Assembly (NCBI GenBank): GCA_964569425.1
Contig: CAZMVD010000004.1
Span: 1 to 64,000 of the forward strand
Origin: JACQXM01 sp964569425
GTDB lineage: Bacteria > Planctomycetota > Phycisphaerae > UBA1845
Direction of reading: 5' to 3'
Length of the DNA: 64,000 nucleotides
In this document: piece by piece, positions 8,252 to 16,592 of the stretch
Layout: every line of letters begins with the position of its first letter
Numbering within the stretch: the stretch's first letter is position 1
The notes under the pieces: generated by a model
What the model was told of the DNA's origin: nothing
Seen by the model: the letters and a program-made list of their open reading frames with translations, nothing else
Database searches by the model: none
Program-made: the position numbers and the translations under genes

Positions 8252-9154
8252 ATGAAAGAGCTGGTAACCGGTCTTTGTGTATTGGCGTTCTGCAATCTGG
8301 CAGCCGCGCAGGAGTCGGACGTGACCCATGTCACGACCAAGACGGAAACGGTATCGAGTGATTTTGACCTGATTGCGCCGTTGTTCTTCTTCGAGGACGC
8401 GGTTCCCCTGGAGTGTGGGAAGGTCGACTTGCGCTTCCACTTTCAGTGGATCACCGGCGGCGACCCCGCTGGCCAAGGGCGCAAGAGCCGCTGGTGGGAC
8501 ACCAGCGGGTCGGGCGGATTGTTCGGCAACAAGCGTGACCGCGGCGATGGTGACGATGATTTCGTTCTGACGCCGGCGATTTACTGGGGAATTACGGATA
8601 ATCTGGAGTTGTCGGCGCGCGTTCCGATGTGGCTTGGCGACGGCGGCGACAAAGGGGCGCTCGATGAGAGCAACTTTGACTCTGAGTTAGGAATGCTTTG
8701 GCGCTTCCGCGAGCAGGAAGGCTGGTTTCCCGCGTTGGCGCTCAGCAGCACGCTGCGTCTGCCCACCGGTGATCGCTCGAACAAGTTTGACGTGGAAATG
8801 CGGCTGGTGATGACCAACGATTATGACAGCGGCCTGCGATCGCATATCAATGCGTTCATGGCCTCGGTCAACGGCAATTCTGATGAGAACCTGCGCCACT
8901 TTCAGTGGGGTTTTGTGTTCGGCCTGGACGGCCCGCTGTGTGCGGACGGTTCGGTTCGCTGGGTCGCGGACTACATGCACCGCAGCAGCCACCACTACGG
9001 CGCCAGCAACATGAACATCCTGGAACTCGGCTGGCAGTGGGACATTAGCGAGGCGCATCGGCTGGGTATGGCCACTCAGATTGCGTTGGATCGTGTTGAT
9101 GACACGCCGAATTTCGGGGCGGGCATCACCTATTCGTGGTCGATCGGGTCGTAA
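8252..9154 (+). CDS. outer-membrane beta-barrel protein, transporter-like
   Basis: Secreted protein of 300 residues. The signal peptide MKELVTGLCVLAFCNLAAAQ is clear, and ATG 8252 follows GGAG; a further in-frame start at 8213 would disrupt the signal peptide. The mature part alternates polar and aromatic residues in strand-like stretches (YWGITDNLELSARVPMWLGD, LALSSTLRLPTGDRS, LELGWQWDISEAHRLGMAT) and ends in a strand, GAGITYSWSIGS. This pattern is typical of MetA-phenol-degradation-like or transporter-type outer-membrane barrels. The gene is monocistronic: a long leader precedes it and a strong intrinsic terminator follows. Substrate unknown. Confidence 0.72.
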   Translation: MKELVTGLCVLAFCNLAAAQESDVTHVTTKTETVSSDFDLIAPLFFFEDAVPLECGKVDLRFHFQWITGGDPAGQGRKSRWWDTSGSGGLFGNKRDRGDGDDDFVLTPAIYWGITDNLELSARVPMWLGDGGDKGALDESNFDSELGMLWRFREQEGWFPALALSSTLRLPTGDRSNKFDVEMRLVMTNDYDSGLRSHINAFMASVNGNSDENLRHFQWGFVFGLDGPLCADGSVRWVADYMHRSSHHYGASNMNILELGWQWDISEAHRLGMATQIALDRVDDTPNFGAGITYSWSIGS

Positions 9155-9224
9155 CCATCGGCGTAAAGCGAGCGCCGTTTCGAGGCCGGCTTGACGGCCG
9201 TCAATCCGGCAGGCACTGATTTCG

Positions 9225-9258
9225 GGGCTCGGCGTGTCCGCACGCCGGGCCCTTTTTT
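9225..9258 (+). terminator. intrinsic terminator
   Basis: Arms GGGCTCGGCGTG (9225-9236) and CACGCCGGGCCC (9241-9252) form a 12-bp stem with one G-T pair and a 4-nt loop. Six T residues (9253-9258) follow. It ends the outer-membrane protein transcript and overlaps the region just before the next start. Confidence 0.88.
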
Positions 9259-9275
9259 CTTCGTTGTCGAACGGA

Positions 9276-10202
9276 ATGAATTTCGGGATTCTTACCAGCC
9301 GGGAGTCTCGCCACCGCTATTTTGTGCAGGCGATGCGGGAACGATTCGCCGTCACCGCGGTCGGCTATGAGAACCCCGGTTATCATTCCGCAGAAGTTGA
9401 CGCATCGGCGCTGACGGCGCACGAGCAGTGCATCGTCAAAGGCCACTTCGAGGAGCGTGCCCGCCAGGAGCAGGTCCACTTCGGTAGAAACAGTGGTTGG
9501 GTGGAGGATGGTGATTCATGCCGCGTTCGGCACCTGTCTCCCGGGGAAATCAACACCGCCTCCACCCTGGAGTTTCTGGAGTCGGGGGGCGTGGACTGCG
9601 TGCTGGTGTACGGCACCAGCCTGATTCGCCGGCCGCTGATTGACCGCTGGCCGGGCCGGATGATCAACCTGCACCTGGGCCTATCGCCCTATTACCGCGG
9701 CACGGCCACCAATTTCTATCCGCTGCTTAACGATGAACCGGAATATGTCGGTGCGACGATTCACTTGATTGATCCGGGCATTGACAGCGGTGCGATCTTT
9801 GCCCACGCCCGGCCGACCATCTCGGCCGATGACCGTCCGCACACGATCGGTTGCAAGGCCATCCAAGCGGGCATCGACACCCTGATTGCGGTATTGAATT
9901 GCCTTGAGCAGGGCGGTGTGCGTCCGGTGCCGCAGTGGCGACCCGCCGTGGCGCGGCTGTACCTGCGGCGCGACTATCACCCGCGCCAAGTTGTCGAATT
10001 GTATGGCAAACTCGATGAGGGCTTGATTCCGCGTTACGTTTCCCGGGCAGAGCGTGTGGCGCCGCTGGTTCGGCTGGTATCGCTAAATGGCGTTGAGGCG
10101 TCGCGGACCGAGCCCGGCGCGACCTCGGGACAAACAGCCGCCCATGCTTCGCAGGTTGCCTGCGGCATTCGCGGAGCCGACGGTGCTGAAAGTGGGGCAT
10201 GA
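9276..10202 (+). CDS. formyltransferase family protein
   Basis: Protein of 308 residues with the formyltransferase fold of methionyl-tRNA formyltransferase and GART. NLHLGLSPYYRG (Asn131, His133) corresponds to the catalytic NxHxSLLPxxRG. LIDPGIDSGAIF carries the expected Asp, and the N-terminal Rossmann part begins NFGILTSRESR. It lacks an obvious Fmt C-terminal OB domain; the last 50 residues are polar and Gly/Ala-rich. So it is not a standard Fmt and more likely formylates an amino sugar or another small amine. ATG 9276 has only a weak ribosome binding site; the in-frame start at 9234 lies inside the preceding terminator. A P-loop protein follows 65 nt downstream. Confidence 0.8.
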   Translation: MNFGILTSRESRHRYFVQAMRERFAVTAVGYENPGYHSAEVDASALTAHEQCIVKGHFEERARQEQVHFGRNSGWVEDGDSCRVRHLSPGEINTASTLEFLESGGVDCVLVYGTSLIRRPLIDRWPGRMINLHLGLSPYYRGTATNFYPLLNDEPEYVGATIHLIDPGIDSGAIFAHARPTISADDRPHTIGCKAIQAGIDTLIAVLNCLEQGGVRPVPQWRPAVARLYLRRDYHPRQVVELYGKLDEGLIPRYVSRAERVAPLVRLVSLNGVEASRTEPGATSGQTAAHASQVACGIRGADGAESGA

Positions 10203-10267
10203 GCGTGCCTATGATCCTGCATGGATGAGACGTAATGTGCCGTCAGACCTGGGACAGGCGTTGAAGC

Positions 10268-11080
10268 GTGGGATTATCGGTCGTTTTTGTCAGCGGTGTT
10301 CGTCGCTCCGGCAAGAGCGCGGTGATCCATACGCTGGTGGATCGTATTTGCCCCAAGCCGCCGCATTACCTTCGCCTGTTGAAGAAAGGCAAGGAGGTTT
10401 CGGGGGCCGACGGAGACGATGCATTCTCGACCGGGACCGGCCTGGCCAGCGCTCGGTGGCTGGATTATGACGCCGAGCGGGTGTTTGAAATCCTCCCGGA
10501 AGCGCTGACGGCGATCCATCGTGCCGACCGTTTCGGAGCGGTGCTCATCGAGGCGGATGCCGATCCGGTGTTGCGTCATGCCTATCCGTACGACCACCGC
10601 GTGTTTGTCATGCCGGTGCCGGAGACGGTAAACACGGTGTTTCGCGATCCGACGCGCGCGGCGCACGAGTTTCGCCGGGTGCTGGATGACACGACGGCGT
10701 TTGCCTCGGAGATTTTCGGGTTGTTTTCCGGCGAGGAGGGGGATGTCGAGCCACACGAAGAGCGTAGCGCCCTGAGCGATACGCAGATGCGGGGGTTCTT
10801 GTACTCGCCGTTGGGGGACGAGCTGGCCACGCGCATTCAGCTTCAGCCGGCCTATCATGGGCTGATTGAGAGCGACGTGGTGATTGTGAATACGTCGTGC
10901 GGGAAGACGGGCCCGGAGACGGCCAACTGCCTGCGGCGGCTGGCGCGGCTACTGGAACGGCTGGGGGGGACGGGGGCGCGGCGCGGCGAGATGTTCCTGT
11001 GCAACCCGTGCGATGCGGACGACAAGATGTGCCGCAAGATGCTCAAGGCGCTCAAGCCGATGTGCGCGGGTGGGAAGTGA
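10268..11080 (+). CDS. P-loop NTPase-like protein of unknown function
   Basis: Unrecognised 270-residue protein. The N-terminus VVFVSGVRRSGKSAVIHTL contains a Walker A motif (GVRRSGKS, residues 10-17). A hydrophobic strand ending in acidic residues (FGAVLIEADAD) may be Walker B. The C-terminus carries CNPCDADDKMCRKM and a further Cys, a cluster that could bind metal. A GTG start at 10268 is used, directly before the strand leading into the P-loop. The gene follows the formyltransferase on the same strand with a 65-nt gap, so the two may be co-transcribed. SIMIBI/MobB-like proteins are a possible relative, but I cannot assign it. Confidence 0.65.
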   Translation: MGLSVVFVSGVRRSGKSAVIHTLVDRICPKPPHYLRLLKKGKEVSGADGDDAFSTGTGLASARWLDYDAERVFEILPEALTAIHRADRFGAVLIEADADPVLRHAYPYDHRVFVMPVPETVNTVFRDPTRAAHEFRRVLDDTTAFASEIFGLFSGEEGDVEPHEERSALSDTQMRGFLYSPLGDELATRIQLQPAYHGLIESDVVIVNTSCGKTGPETANCLRRLARLLERLGGTGARRGEMFLCNPCDADDKMCRKMLKALKPMCAGGK

Positions 11081-11270
11081 CCCGCTCCAGCGTCGGCCGT
11101 CCGGCGTGAGGGCGCGACGTTGCATTTCGATTGACGGCGCCGTTGCGAGTCCGTACAAAACCAATTGCCCAGTCATCCACGGGTCCATTCGGTGCGCCGG
11201 CGGTGCGCGGGTTCCGGATGGTCGTCGGGCAGATATCTCATCAGGTACCCGCTGATTGCAGGAGGCAACC

Positions 11271-12290
11271 ATGAGCGTAGCGCTGGACCGGATTCATCAG
11301 GGCGATTGCGTTCCATTGCTGGGCAAGCTGGATGAGGGATCGGTCGATCTCGCCTTTGCGGATCCGCCGTTCAACATCGGGTACGACTATGACGTGTACG
11401 ACGACCGCCGCGCGGCGGAGGAGTACCTGGAATGGTCGCGGGAGTGGATGGCGGGGGTGCGTCGGGTGCTCAAGCCGGAGGGCACCTTCTGGCTGGCGAT
11501 CGGGGACGAGTTCGCGGCGGAACTCAAGGTGCTGGCCACGCGCGACCTGGGCTTCCACTGCCGGAGCTGGGTGGTGTGGTTCTACACCTTCGGCGTGCAC
11601 TGCAAGCACAAGTTTACGCGGAGTCACGCGCACCTGTTTCACTTCGTCAAGGACCCCAAGCGGCATACGTTCAACTCGCTGGAGGTGCGGGTGCCGTCGG
11701 CGCGGGAGATCGTGTACGGCGACAAGCGCGCCGCGCCGGAAGGGCGGGTGCCCGACGACACGTGGATGATGGCCCCGGTGCTGCCGCCGGAAGTGCCCAC
11801 GCGTGATGGGTTCATTCTGCGCCCGCAGGACATTCCGGAACGTTTTCCGGCGGACAGCGACACGTGGTTTTTCTCGCGGGTGGCAGGCACGTTTAAGGAG
11901 CGGGCGGGGTTTCACGGCTGCCAGATGCCCGAGCAGCTTCTGGGGCGGATCATCCGCGCGTGTTCGAAAGAGAACGAGATCGTGCTGGATCCCTTCGGCG
12001 GCAGCGGCACCACCCTGGCGGTGGCCAAGAAGCTCAATCGCCGGTTTGTCGGCTTTGAGCTTTCCAAAGAGTACGTTCGCAAGATCGACGAGCGGCTGGC
12101 GGCGATCAAACCCGGCGACCCGCTTAACGGCCCGGCGGACGCGGTGACCAGCGCGCCGAAGTCGAAGAACGGACGGGTGCTGGATCGAACGCAGGGGAAT
12201 CAGGAGCCCAAGACGCGAACCAAGCGCGGGCAGAAGGGCAAAGATTCTCCCGTGTTGACCGACTTGCTTTTCGCGCAAGACGGCGGGTGA
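11271..12290 (+). CDS. beta-class DNA N6-adenine/N4-cytosine methyltransferase
   Basis: Site-specific DNA methyltransferase of 339 residues using S-adenosylmethionine. The catalytic motif DPPF (residues 31-34) precedes the SAM-binding motif DPFGGSGTT (residues 240-248), the order that defines the beta class to which CcrM and HinfI-type enzymes belong. ATG 11271 follows GGAGG. The C-terminal 60 residues are basic and Lys/Arg-rich (TKRGQKGK), possibly for DNA binding. No restriction endonuclease is encoded next to it, so it looks like an orphan methyltransferase with a regulatory or replication role. N6-adenine versus N4-cytosine cannot be settled, although DPPF rather than SPPY leans to adenine. 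Confidence 0.87.
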   Translation: MSVALDRIHQGDCVPLLGKLDEGSVDLAFADPPFNIGYDYDVYDDRRAAEEYLEWSREWMAGVRRVLKPEGTFWLAIGDEFAAELKVLATRDLGFHCRSWVVWFYTFGVHCKHKFTRSHAHLFHFVKDPKRHTFNSLEVRVPSAREIVYGDKRAAPEGRVPDDTWMMAPVLPPEVPTRDGFILRPQDIPERFPADSDTWFFSRVAGTFKERAGFHGCQMPEQLLGRIIRACSKENEIVLDPFGGSGTTLAVAKKLNRRFVGFELSKEYVRKIDERLAAIKPGDPLNGPADAVTSAPKSKNGRVLDRTQGNQEPKTRTKRGQKGKDSPVLTDLLFAQDGG

Positions 12291-12353
12291 CTTTTCCGGC
12301 GTACGCTCGGTGTTGTACGCAGCGCCATTGTGGCCATTGCCACGTGTACGGTT

Positions 12354-12968
12354 CTATTCGCCTTGCGGCGCCGCGGCCACGATTACTTTGCTGGGGCGGA
12401 GGGTGCGTTCGTGGAGGACGTAGCCTTTGGCCAGTTCTTCGATGACGGTGCCTGCGGGGTGGTCGGTGGTGGGCTGGCGGAGCATGGCCTCGTGCACGTG
12501 GGGGTCGAAGGGCCGGTGCAGGGCCTCCACCGGCATCATGCCGAACTCGCGCAGGGCCTTAAGCAGATTCTCGTAGACCAGGCGCACGCCGGCGATCACG
12601 GGTGAATCGTGATGCTGTGGATCGACCGCGGCCAGGGCACGTTCCATGTCGTCGAGCACGGCGATGAGGCGGCGCATGAGTTCGGCGTTGGCGTAGCGCA
12701 CGGCGTCGCGGCGCTCTTGATCGGCGCGGCGCTGCACGTTCTGCACTTCGGCCCGAGTACGCAGCAGCCGGTCTTCCAGGTCGCGGATGCGTTCCTGCAG
12801 GGCGTCGACCGTTACCGGCGCACCGGCGGCGTCATCGCGCGCCGCGGCCGGGGCGACTTCCGCCGGTTCGGAGGGACTCTCGGCCGTCGGAACGCTCGCC
12901 GTGTCATCGACGGAGGAGCCGTCGTTTGGGTTGTTCGGAATCTCGTTGTCCGTTTGTTGCGTGGTCAT
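12354..12968 (-). CDS. grpE: GrpE nucleotide exchange factor
   Basis: GrpE, the ADP/ATP exchange factor of DnaK, 204 residues. A disordered acidic N-terminus leads into a coiled coil (LQERIRDLEDRLLRTRAEVQNVQRR would be its core). The hallmark beta-wing follows with FDPHVHEAM and GYVLHERTLRPSKVIVA. It is the last gene of the chaperone run, 92 nt downstream of dnaJ on the minus strand. dnaK is not in the window. Expected to be heat-inducible with the cluster, but no CIRCE or sigma-32-like site is recognisable. Confidence 0.96.
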   Translation of the reverse strand: MTTQQTDNEIPNNPNDGSSVDDTASVPTAESPSEPAEVAPAAARDDAAGAPVTVDALQERIRDLEDRLLRTRAEVQNVQRRADQERRDAVRYANAELMRRLIAVLDDMERALAAVDPQHHDSPVIAGVRLVYENLLKALREFGMMPVEALHRPFDPHVHEAMLRQPTTDHPAGTVIEELAKGYVLHERTLRPSKVIVAAAPQGE

Positions 12969-13060
12969 TTTCGTTTCGCCACCGTAGGTCGCCGCTACCC
13001 TCGATTTTAGTGCGTCGCCCTTCGGGCGTGGTCTGTTTCAGGGCAGCTACTGGCTGAACG

Positions 13061-14188
13061 TCATTTTCCCAGATTGCTCAGGTAGTCCCTGACCTTGTCG
13101 AAGAACCCCTTCGACTCGGGCAGGACGGATTTGTCTTCGGTGCGTGCGAAATCGCGGAGCAGGGTTTCCTGTTCGCGGTTGAGCCGCGAGGGGATCTCCA
13201 CCAGCACTTCCACCAGTTCGTCGCCTTTGCGGCCGCTGCGCAGATCGGGCAGGCCCTGGCCTTTGAGCCGGAATACCTGCCCGTGCTGCGTGCCGTGCGG
13301 GATGCGCAGCTCGGCCTTGCCGTCCAGCGTGGGCACTTCAACCAATGCCCCCAATGCCGCCTGCGTGAAGCTGATGGGCATGCGGCAGATGAGCGAGTTC
13401 TCGTGGCGTTCGAAGAACGGGTGGGGCTCCACGCGTACGTAGCAGTGCAGGTCGCCGCGGCCGGTGCCGTCCTCGGCGGGCTCGCCTTCGCCGCGCACGC
13501 GGATGGCCTGGCCGTCATGAATGCCGGGCGGAACCTGCACACTGACCTCGCGGTGGCGCATGACCCGTCCCGAGCCGCGACAGGCGGCGCAGGGCGTGAC
13601 GACGGTCGATCCGCGCCCCCGGCAGGATGGGCAGGTGGTGATGACCCGGCCGAAGATGCTGCCCAGACCGCTGGTTTGCTCGACCTGTCCGTAGCCGCCG
13701 CAGGTGGAGCAGGTGCGTCGCTGTGAGCCCTTGGCGGCGCCGCTGCCGGCGCACTCGTCGCACGTGTCCTGGCGCGAGAATTCGATGGTACGCTGGGTGC
13801 CGCGGGCGACTTCGGCCAGGGAGACGGCGACTTCGGTCTGCAAGTCCGCCCCTCGGCTGCGGCGTCGCCGGCCGCCCCCGCCGCCGAAAATATCGCTGAA
13901 CATCGAGAAGATATCCTCGACGTTCATGTGGCTGTAGTCGTGCACGCCCGCGCCGCCCAGCCCGGCGTGGCCGAACTGGTCGTAGCGCTGCCGCTTCTGT
14001 GGATCGGAGAGCACTTCGTAGGCCTGGGCGGCTTCCTTGAACATTCCCTCGGCGGAACTGTCGGGGTTGCGGTCGGGGTGGTATTTGTGCGCAAGGCGGC
14101 GATAGGCCTTTTTGATTTCCTCCGGTGATGCCTCCCGCGTGACGCCGAGGACTTCGTAGAAATCTCTTTTGGTCGATGCCACCGCCAT
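13061..14188 (-). CDS. dnaJ: DnaJ co-chaperone, type I
   Basis: DnaJ/Hsp40 of 375 residues. The J domain has HPD within YHPDRNPDSS (His about residue 42). A Gly-rich region (GGGGGRRRRSRG) follows. Four CxxCxG-type zinc repeats are present (CDECAGSGA, CSTCGGYG, CPSCRGRG, CAACRGSG). The substrate-binding C-terminal domains follow. ATG 14188 (MAVASTKRDFYEVLG) gives the canonical start; a TTG at 14248 would extend into the upstream hairpin. It lies between groL and grpE, and a hairpin separates it from groL, so its expression may be attenuated relative to the chaperonins. Confidence 0.96.
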   Translation of the reverse strand: MAVASTKRDFYEVLGVTREASPEEIKKAYRRLAHKYHPDRNPDSSAEGMFKEAAQAYEVLSDPQKRQRYDQFGHAGLGGAGVHDYSHMNVEDIFSMFSDIFGGGGGRRRRSRGADLQTEVAVSLAEVARGTQRTIEFSRQDTCDECAGSGAAKGSQRRTCSTCGGYGQVEQTSGLGSIFGRVITTCPSCRGRGSTVVTPCAACRGSGRVMRHREVSVQVPPGIHDGQAIRVRGEGEPAEDGTGRGDLHCYVRVEPHPFFERHENSLICRMPISFTQAALGALVEVPTLDGKAELRIPHGTQHGQVFRLKGQGLPDLRSGRKGDELVEVLVEIPSRLNREQETLLRDFARTEDKSVLPESKGFFDKVRDYLSNLGK

Positions 14189-14246
14189 TCCCAACTTGCC
14201 TCGTTTGCTTGCTACGACGGTTTTGTCCGCCGTTCCCCCCTCATGC

Positions 14247-14271
14247 AAAGGGCGGACCTTTCGGCCCGCCC
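14247..14271 (-). terminator. hairpin between groL and dnaJ, attenuator or terminator
   Basis: Read on the minus strand, a 9-bp stem (GGGCGGGCC/GGTCCGCCC, one G-T pair) closes a GAAA tetraloop and is followed by TTT. It lies about 35 nt after the groL stop and 59 nt before dnaJ. The short T tract suggests partial termination, or an RNA stability element for the groL message. Confidence 0.5.
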
Positions 14272-14306
14272 ATGCCCTTTATGGGGTTAACACGCCGGCC
14301 CTAAAC

Positions 14307-15917
14307 CTATCGGACGGCGTGGTCGATTTTCTTGTTCTCGTCCTTGAGATCGGTCACCAGCACTTCGGTGGTGAGCAGCAGGCCGGAGACGCTCGCGGCG
14401 TTTTCGAGGGCGACTCGCGCGACCTTGGCCGGGTCGATGATGCCGGCCTTGACCATGTCGACGAACTCGCCGTTGCGTGCGTCGAAGCCGTAAGCGCCGC
14501 TTTTTTCCAGTATCTGCTCGACGACCACTTCGCCCTCGCGCCCGCTGTTGGCCACGATCTGGCGGGTGGGTGCCCGTAGTGCCTGGAGGACGATGTCCAC
14601 GCCGATCTTCTCATCGCCGCGGGCCTTGTCGCGCATCTTCTGCACGGCGGGAATGGCGCGCAGGTAGGCCACGCCGCCGCCGGGGATGATGCCCTCTTCG
14701 GCTGCGGCTTTGGTGGCGTGGAAGGCGTCGTCCACCAGGTCCTTGCGCTCTTTGACCTCGACTTCGGTGGCGCCGCCGACGCGGATGACGGCCACGCCGC
14801 CGGTGAGCCGGGCCAGGCGTTCCTGCAGCTTTTCGCGGTCGTAGTCGCTGGTGGTTTTTTCCATCTGAGCGCGAATCTGATCGATGCGCGCCTTGACGTC
14901 GCTCTTCTTGCCGGCGCCTTGAATGATCGTGGTGTTGTCCTTGTTAACGACCACTTTCTTGGCGGTGCCCATGTGCTCCAACGTGATGTTTTCGAGCTTG
15001 ACGCCGAGGTCTTCACTGATCATGGTCGCGCCGGTGAGCACGGCGATGTCGCCCAGCATGGCCTTGCGGCGGTCGCCGAAGCCGGGCGCCTTGACGGCGC
15101 AGCACTGGAGCACGCCGCGGACCTTGTTGACCACCAGCCCGGCGAGGGCTTCGCCCTCGACGTCCTCGGCGATGACCAGCAGGCTCTTGCCGCCGGTGGC
15201 GATGGATTCGAGCGCGGGGACGAAGCTGCGCAGGTTGGAGATTTTCTTTTCGTAGACGAGGATGGCCGGGTCGTTGAGCACGCACTCCAGCGAAGCGGGA
15301 TTGGTCATGAAGTAGGGCGAGATGAAGCCCTTATCAAACTGCATGCCCTCGACCACTTCCTTTTCGGTTTCGAGCGACTTGCCCTCTTCGATTTCGACCA
15401 CGCCGTCGGTGCCTACCGCCTCGATGGCGCCGGCCAGCAGCTTGCCGATTTCCGCATCGCCGTTGGCGGAGATGGTGGCGATCTTGGCGAGGTCGTCGTT
15501 GGAGCGGACCTTGGTGGAGAGGTTCTTGATGGCTTCCACGGCGGCGGCCACGGCCTGGTCGATGCCGCGCTTGACCGCCATAGCGTTGGCGCCGGCGGAG
15601 ACCATTTTGTATCCCTCGCGGAAGATGGCCTCGGCGAGGACGGTGGCGGCGGTGGTACCGTCGCCGACGACGTCGCTGGTTTTGGAAGCGACCTGGTTGA
15701 TCAGCTTCGCTCCCATGTTCTCGAACGGATCGGGCAGTTCGACCTCTTTGCTTACACTCACCCCGTCTTTGGTGATGCGCGGCGATCCGTAGGACTTCTG
15801 GAGGATCACATTGCGGCCGGTGGGCCCCATGGTGATTTTGACGGCGTCGGCCAGCTTGGACAATCCGTCCAGAATCTGCTGCCTTGCGTCCTGGGCGTAC
15901 ATCAGTTGCTTGGGCAT
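14307..15917 (-). CDS. groL: GroEL chaperonin, copy without GGM tail
   Basis: 60-kDa chaperonin subunit of 536 residues, the ATP-driven folding ring. It has ATP-site residues in VVGDGTTAATVLAEAI, an apical domain and the hinge GIIPGGGVAYL. It ends in LKDENKKIDHAVR and so lacks the Gly-Gly-Met repeat tail that lines the cavity of housekeeping GroEL. It directly follows groS in transcription order (gap 190 nt with a REP-like palindrome). Start ATG 15917 follows AAGGAG. The sequence diverges clearly from the second groL at 16593-18245, so this is an old paralogue rather than a recent duplication. It is likely the specialised copy. Confidence 0.96.
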   Translation of the reverse strand: MPKQLMYAQDARQQILDGLSKLADAVKITMGPTGRNVILQKSYGSPRITKDGVSVSKEVELPDPFENMGAKLINQVASKTSDVVGDGTTAATVLAEAIFREGYKMVSAGANAMAVKRGIDQAVAAAVEAIKNLSTKVRSNDDLAKIATISANGDAEIGKLLAGAIEAVGTDGVVEIEEGKSLETEKEVVEGMQFDKGFISPYFMTNPASLECVLNDPAILVYEKKISNLRSFVPALESIATGGKSLLVIAEDVEGEALAGLVVNKVRGVLQCCAVKAPGFGDRRKAMLGDIAVLTGATMISEDLGVKLENITLEHMGTAKKVVVNKDNTTIIQGAGKKSDVKARIDQIRAQMEKTTSDYDREKLQERLARLTGGVAVIRVGGATEVEVKERKDLVDDAFHATKAAAEEGIIPGGGVAYLRAIPAVQKMRDKARGDEKIGVDIVLQALRAPTRQIVANSGREGEVVVEQILEKSGAYGFDARNGEFVDMVKAGIIDPAKVARVALENAASVSGLLLTTEVLVTDLKDENKKIDHAVR

Positions 15918-16044
15918 GGGTAACTCCTTATGGCGATCCGCGTGGGTTTCAGGCCGCGCGGACTCACCAAATTCGTTTGGGATTCACTGTTCGTTCGGGG
16001 TTCAATGGACGAGCCCCTCCGTTAACACCTAGGTTTTCAAGTCA

Positions 16045-16100
16045 TGCGCCGCGTGTGTCGGAGCTTCGCATCTCCGCGCGGGCTGAAAGCCCGCGGCTCG
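16045..16100. repeat. REP-like double palindrome between groS and groL
   Basis: A palindrome CGCGGGCT (16077-16084), GAA, AGCCCGCG (16088-16095) lies next to a weaker inverted pair GGAG/CTCC (16060-16075). The same arms CGCGGGCT and AGCCCGCG recur at 23683-23690 and 23720-23727. Short dispersed palindromes of this look are frequent between planctomycete genes; here it follows groS immediately. Confidence 0.6.
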
Positions 16101-16107
16101 TTTCGCT

Positions 16108-16428
16108 TTACTTTTCGACGATGGCGAGCAGGTCGCTCTCGCGGATCACGACGTACTTGTCCATGTTGAACTCGATTTCGGTGCCGGAGTATTTTCCGTA
16201 ATAGACTTCGTCCCCTACGCGGACCGACATTTCGCCGCGGTTGCCGCTGTCCAGCAACTTGCCCGGTCCGACCGCGAGCACTGTGCCGCGCTGCGGTTTT
16301 TCGCGGGCGTTGTCCGGCAGAATGATGCCGCCGGCGGTGGTTTCCTCGGCCTGGCACGGCTCGACGAGCACCCGGTCATCCATGGGGCGGAACTTGATCT
16401 TCGACTTGATTGCTGTGGCAGTTGCCAT
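16108..16428 (-). CDS. groS: GroES co-chaperonin
   Basis: 10-kDa lid of the chaperonin, 106 residues. It contains FRPMDDRVLVEPCQAEE and the mobile loop TTAGGIILPDNAREKPQRG, whose IIL triplet docks GroEL. VGPGK and DEVYYGKYSGTEIE then complete the fold. ATG 16428 is preceded by AAGGAG. It sits between two groL genes and may serve both rings. The N-terminal TATAIKSKIK is a few residues longer than in classical GroES. Confidence 0.97.
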   Translation of the reverse strand: MATATAIKSKIKFRPMDDRVLVEPCQAEETTAGGIILPDNAREKPQRGTVLAVGPGKLLDSGNRGEMSVRVGDEVYYGKYSGTEIEFNMDKYVVIRESDLLAIVEK

Positions 16429-16592
16429 CGTATTTTCGCTCCTTGAGAAAGAACCGTCTGATCTTCCGGCGGCCCTTCGCGCCACCGAAAGCTCGATTTA
16501 CTTCAAACCTCTCGATTCCTTACCACGTTGCCGATCAACCTTGCACCCTGTTGCCTGTTGCCTGGTTTCGGCTTTTCGGCGTTTCGGTTTTT

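Noticed and set aside
11241..12278. A 345-residue frame antisense to the DNA methyltransferase
   Set aside because: The sense strand has clear methyltransferase motifs; the antisense product has none.
14718..15923. A 401-residue frame antisense to groL
   Set aside because: It is a shadow of the GroEL gene caused by high GC; no domain is recognisable.
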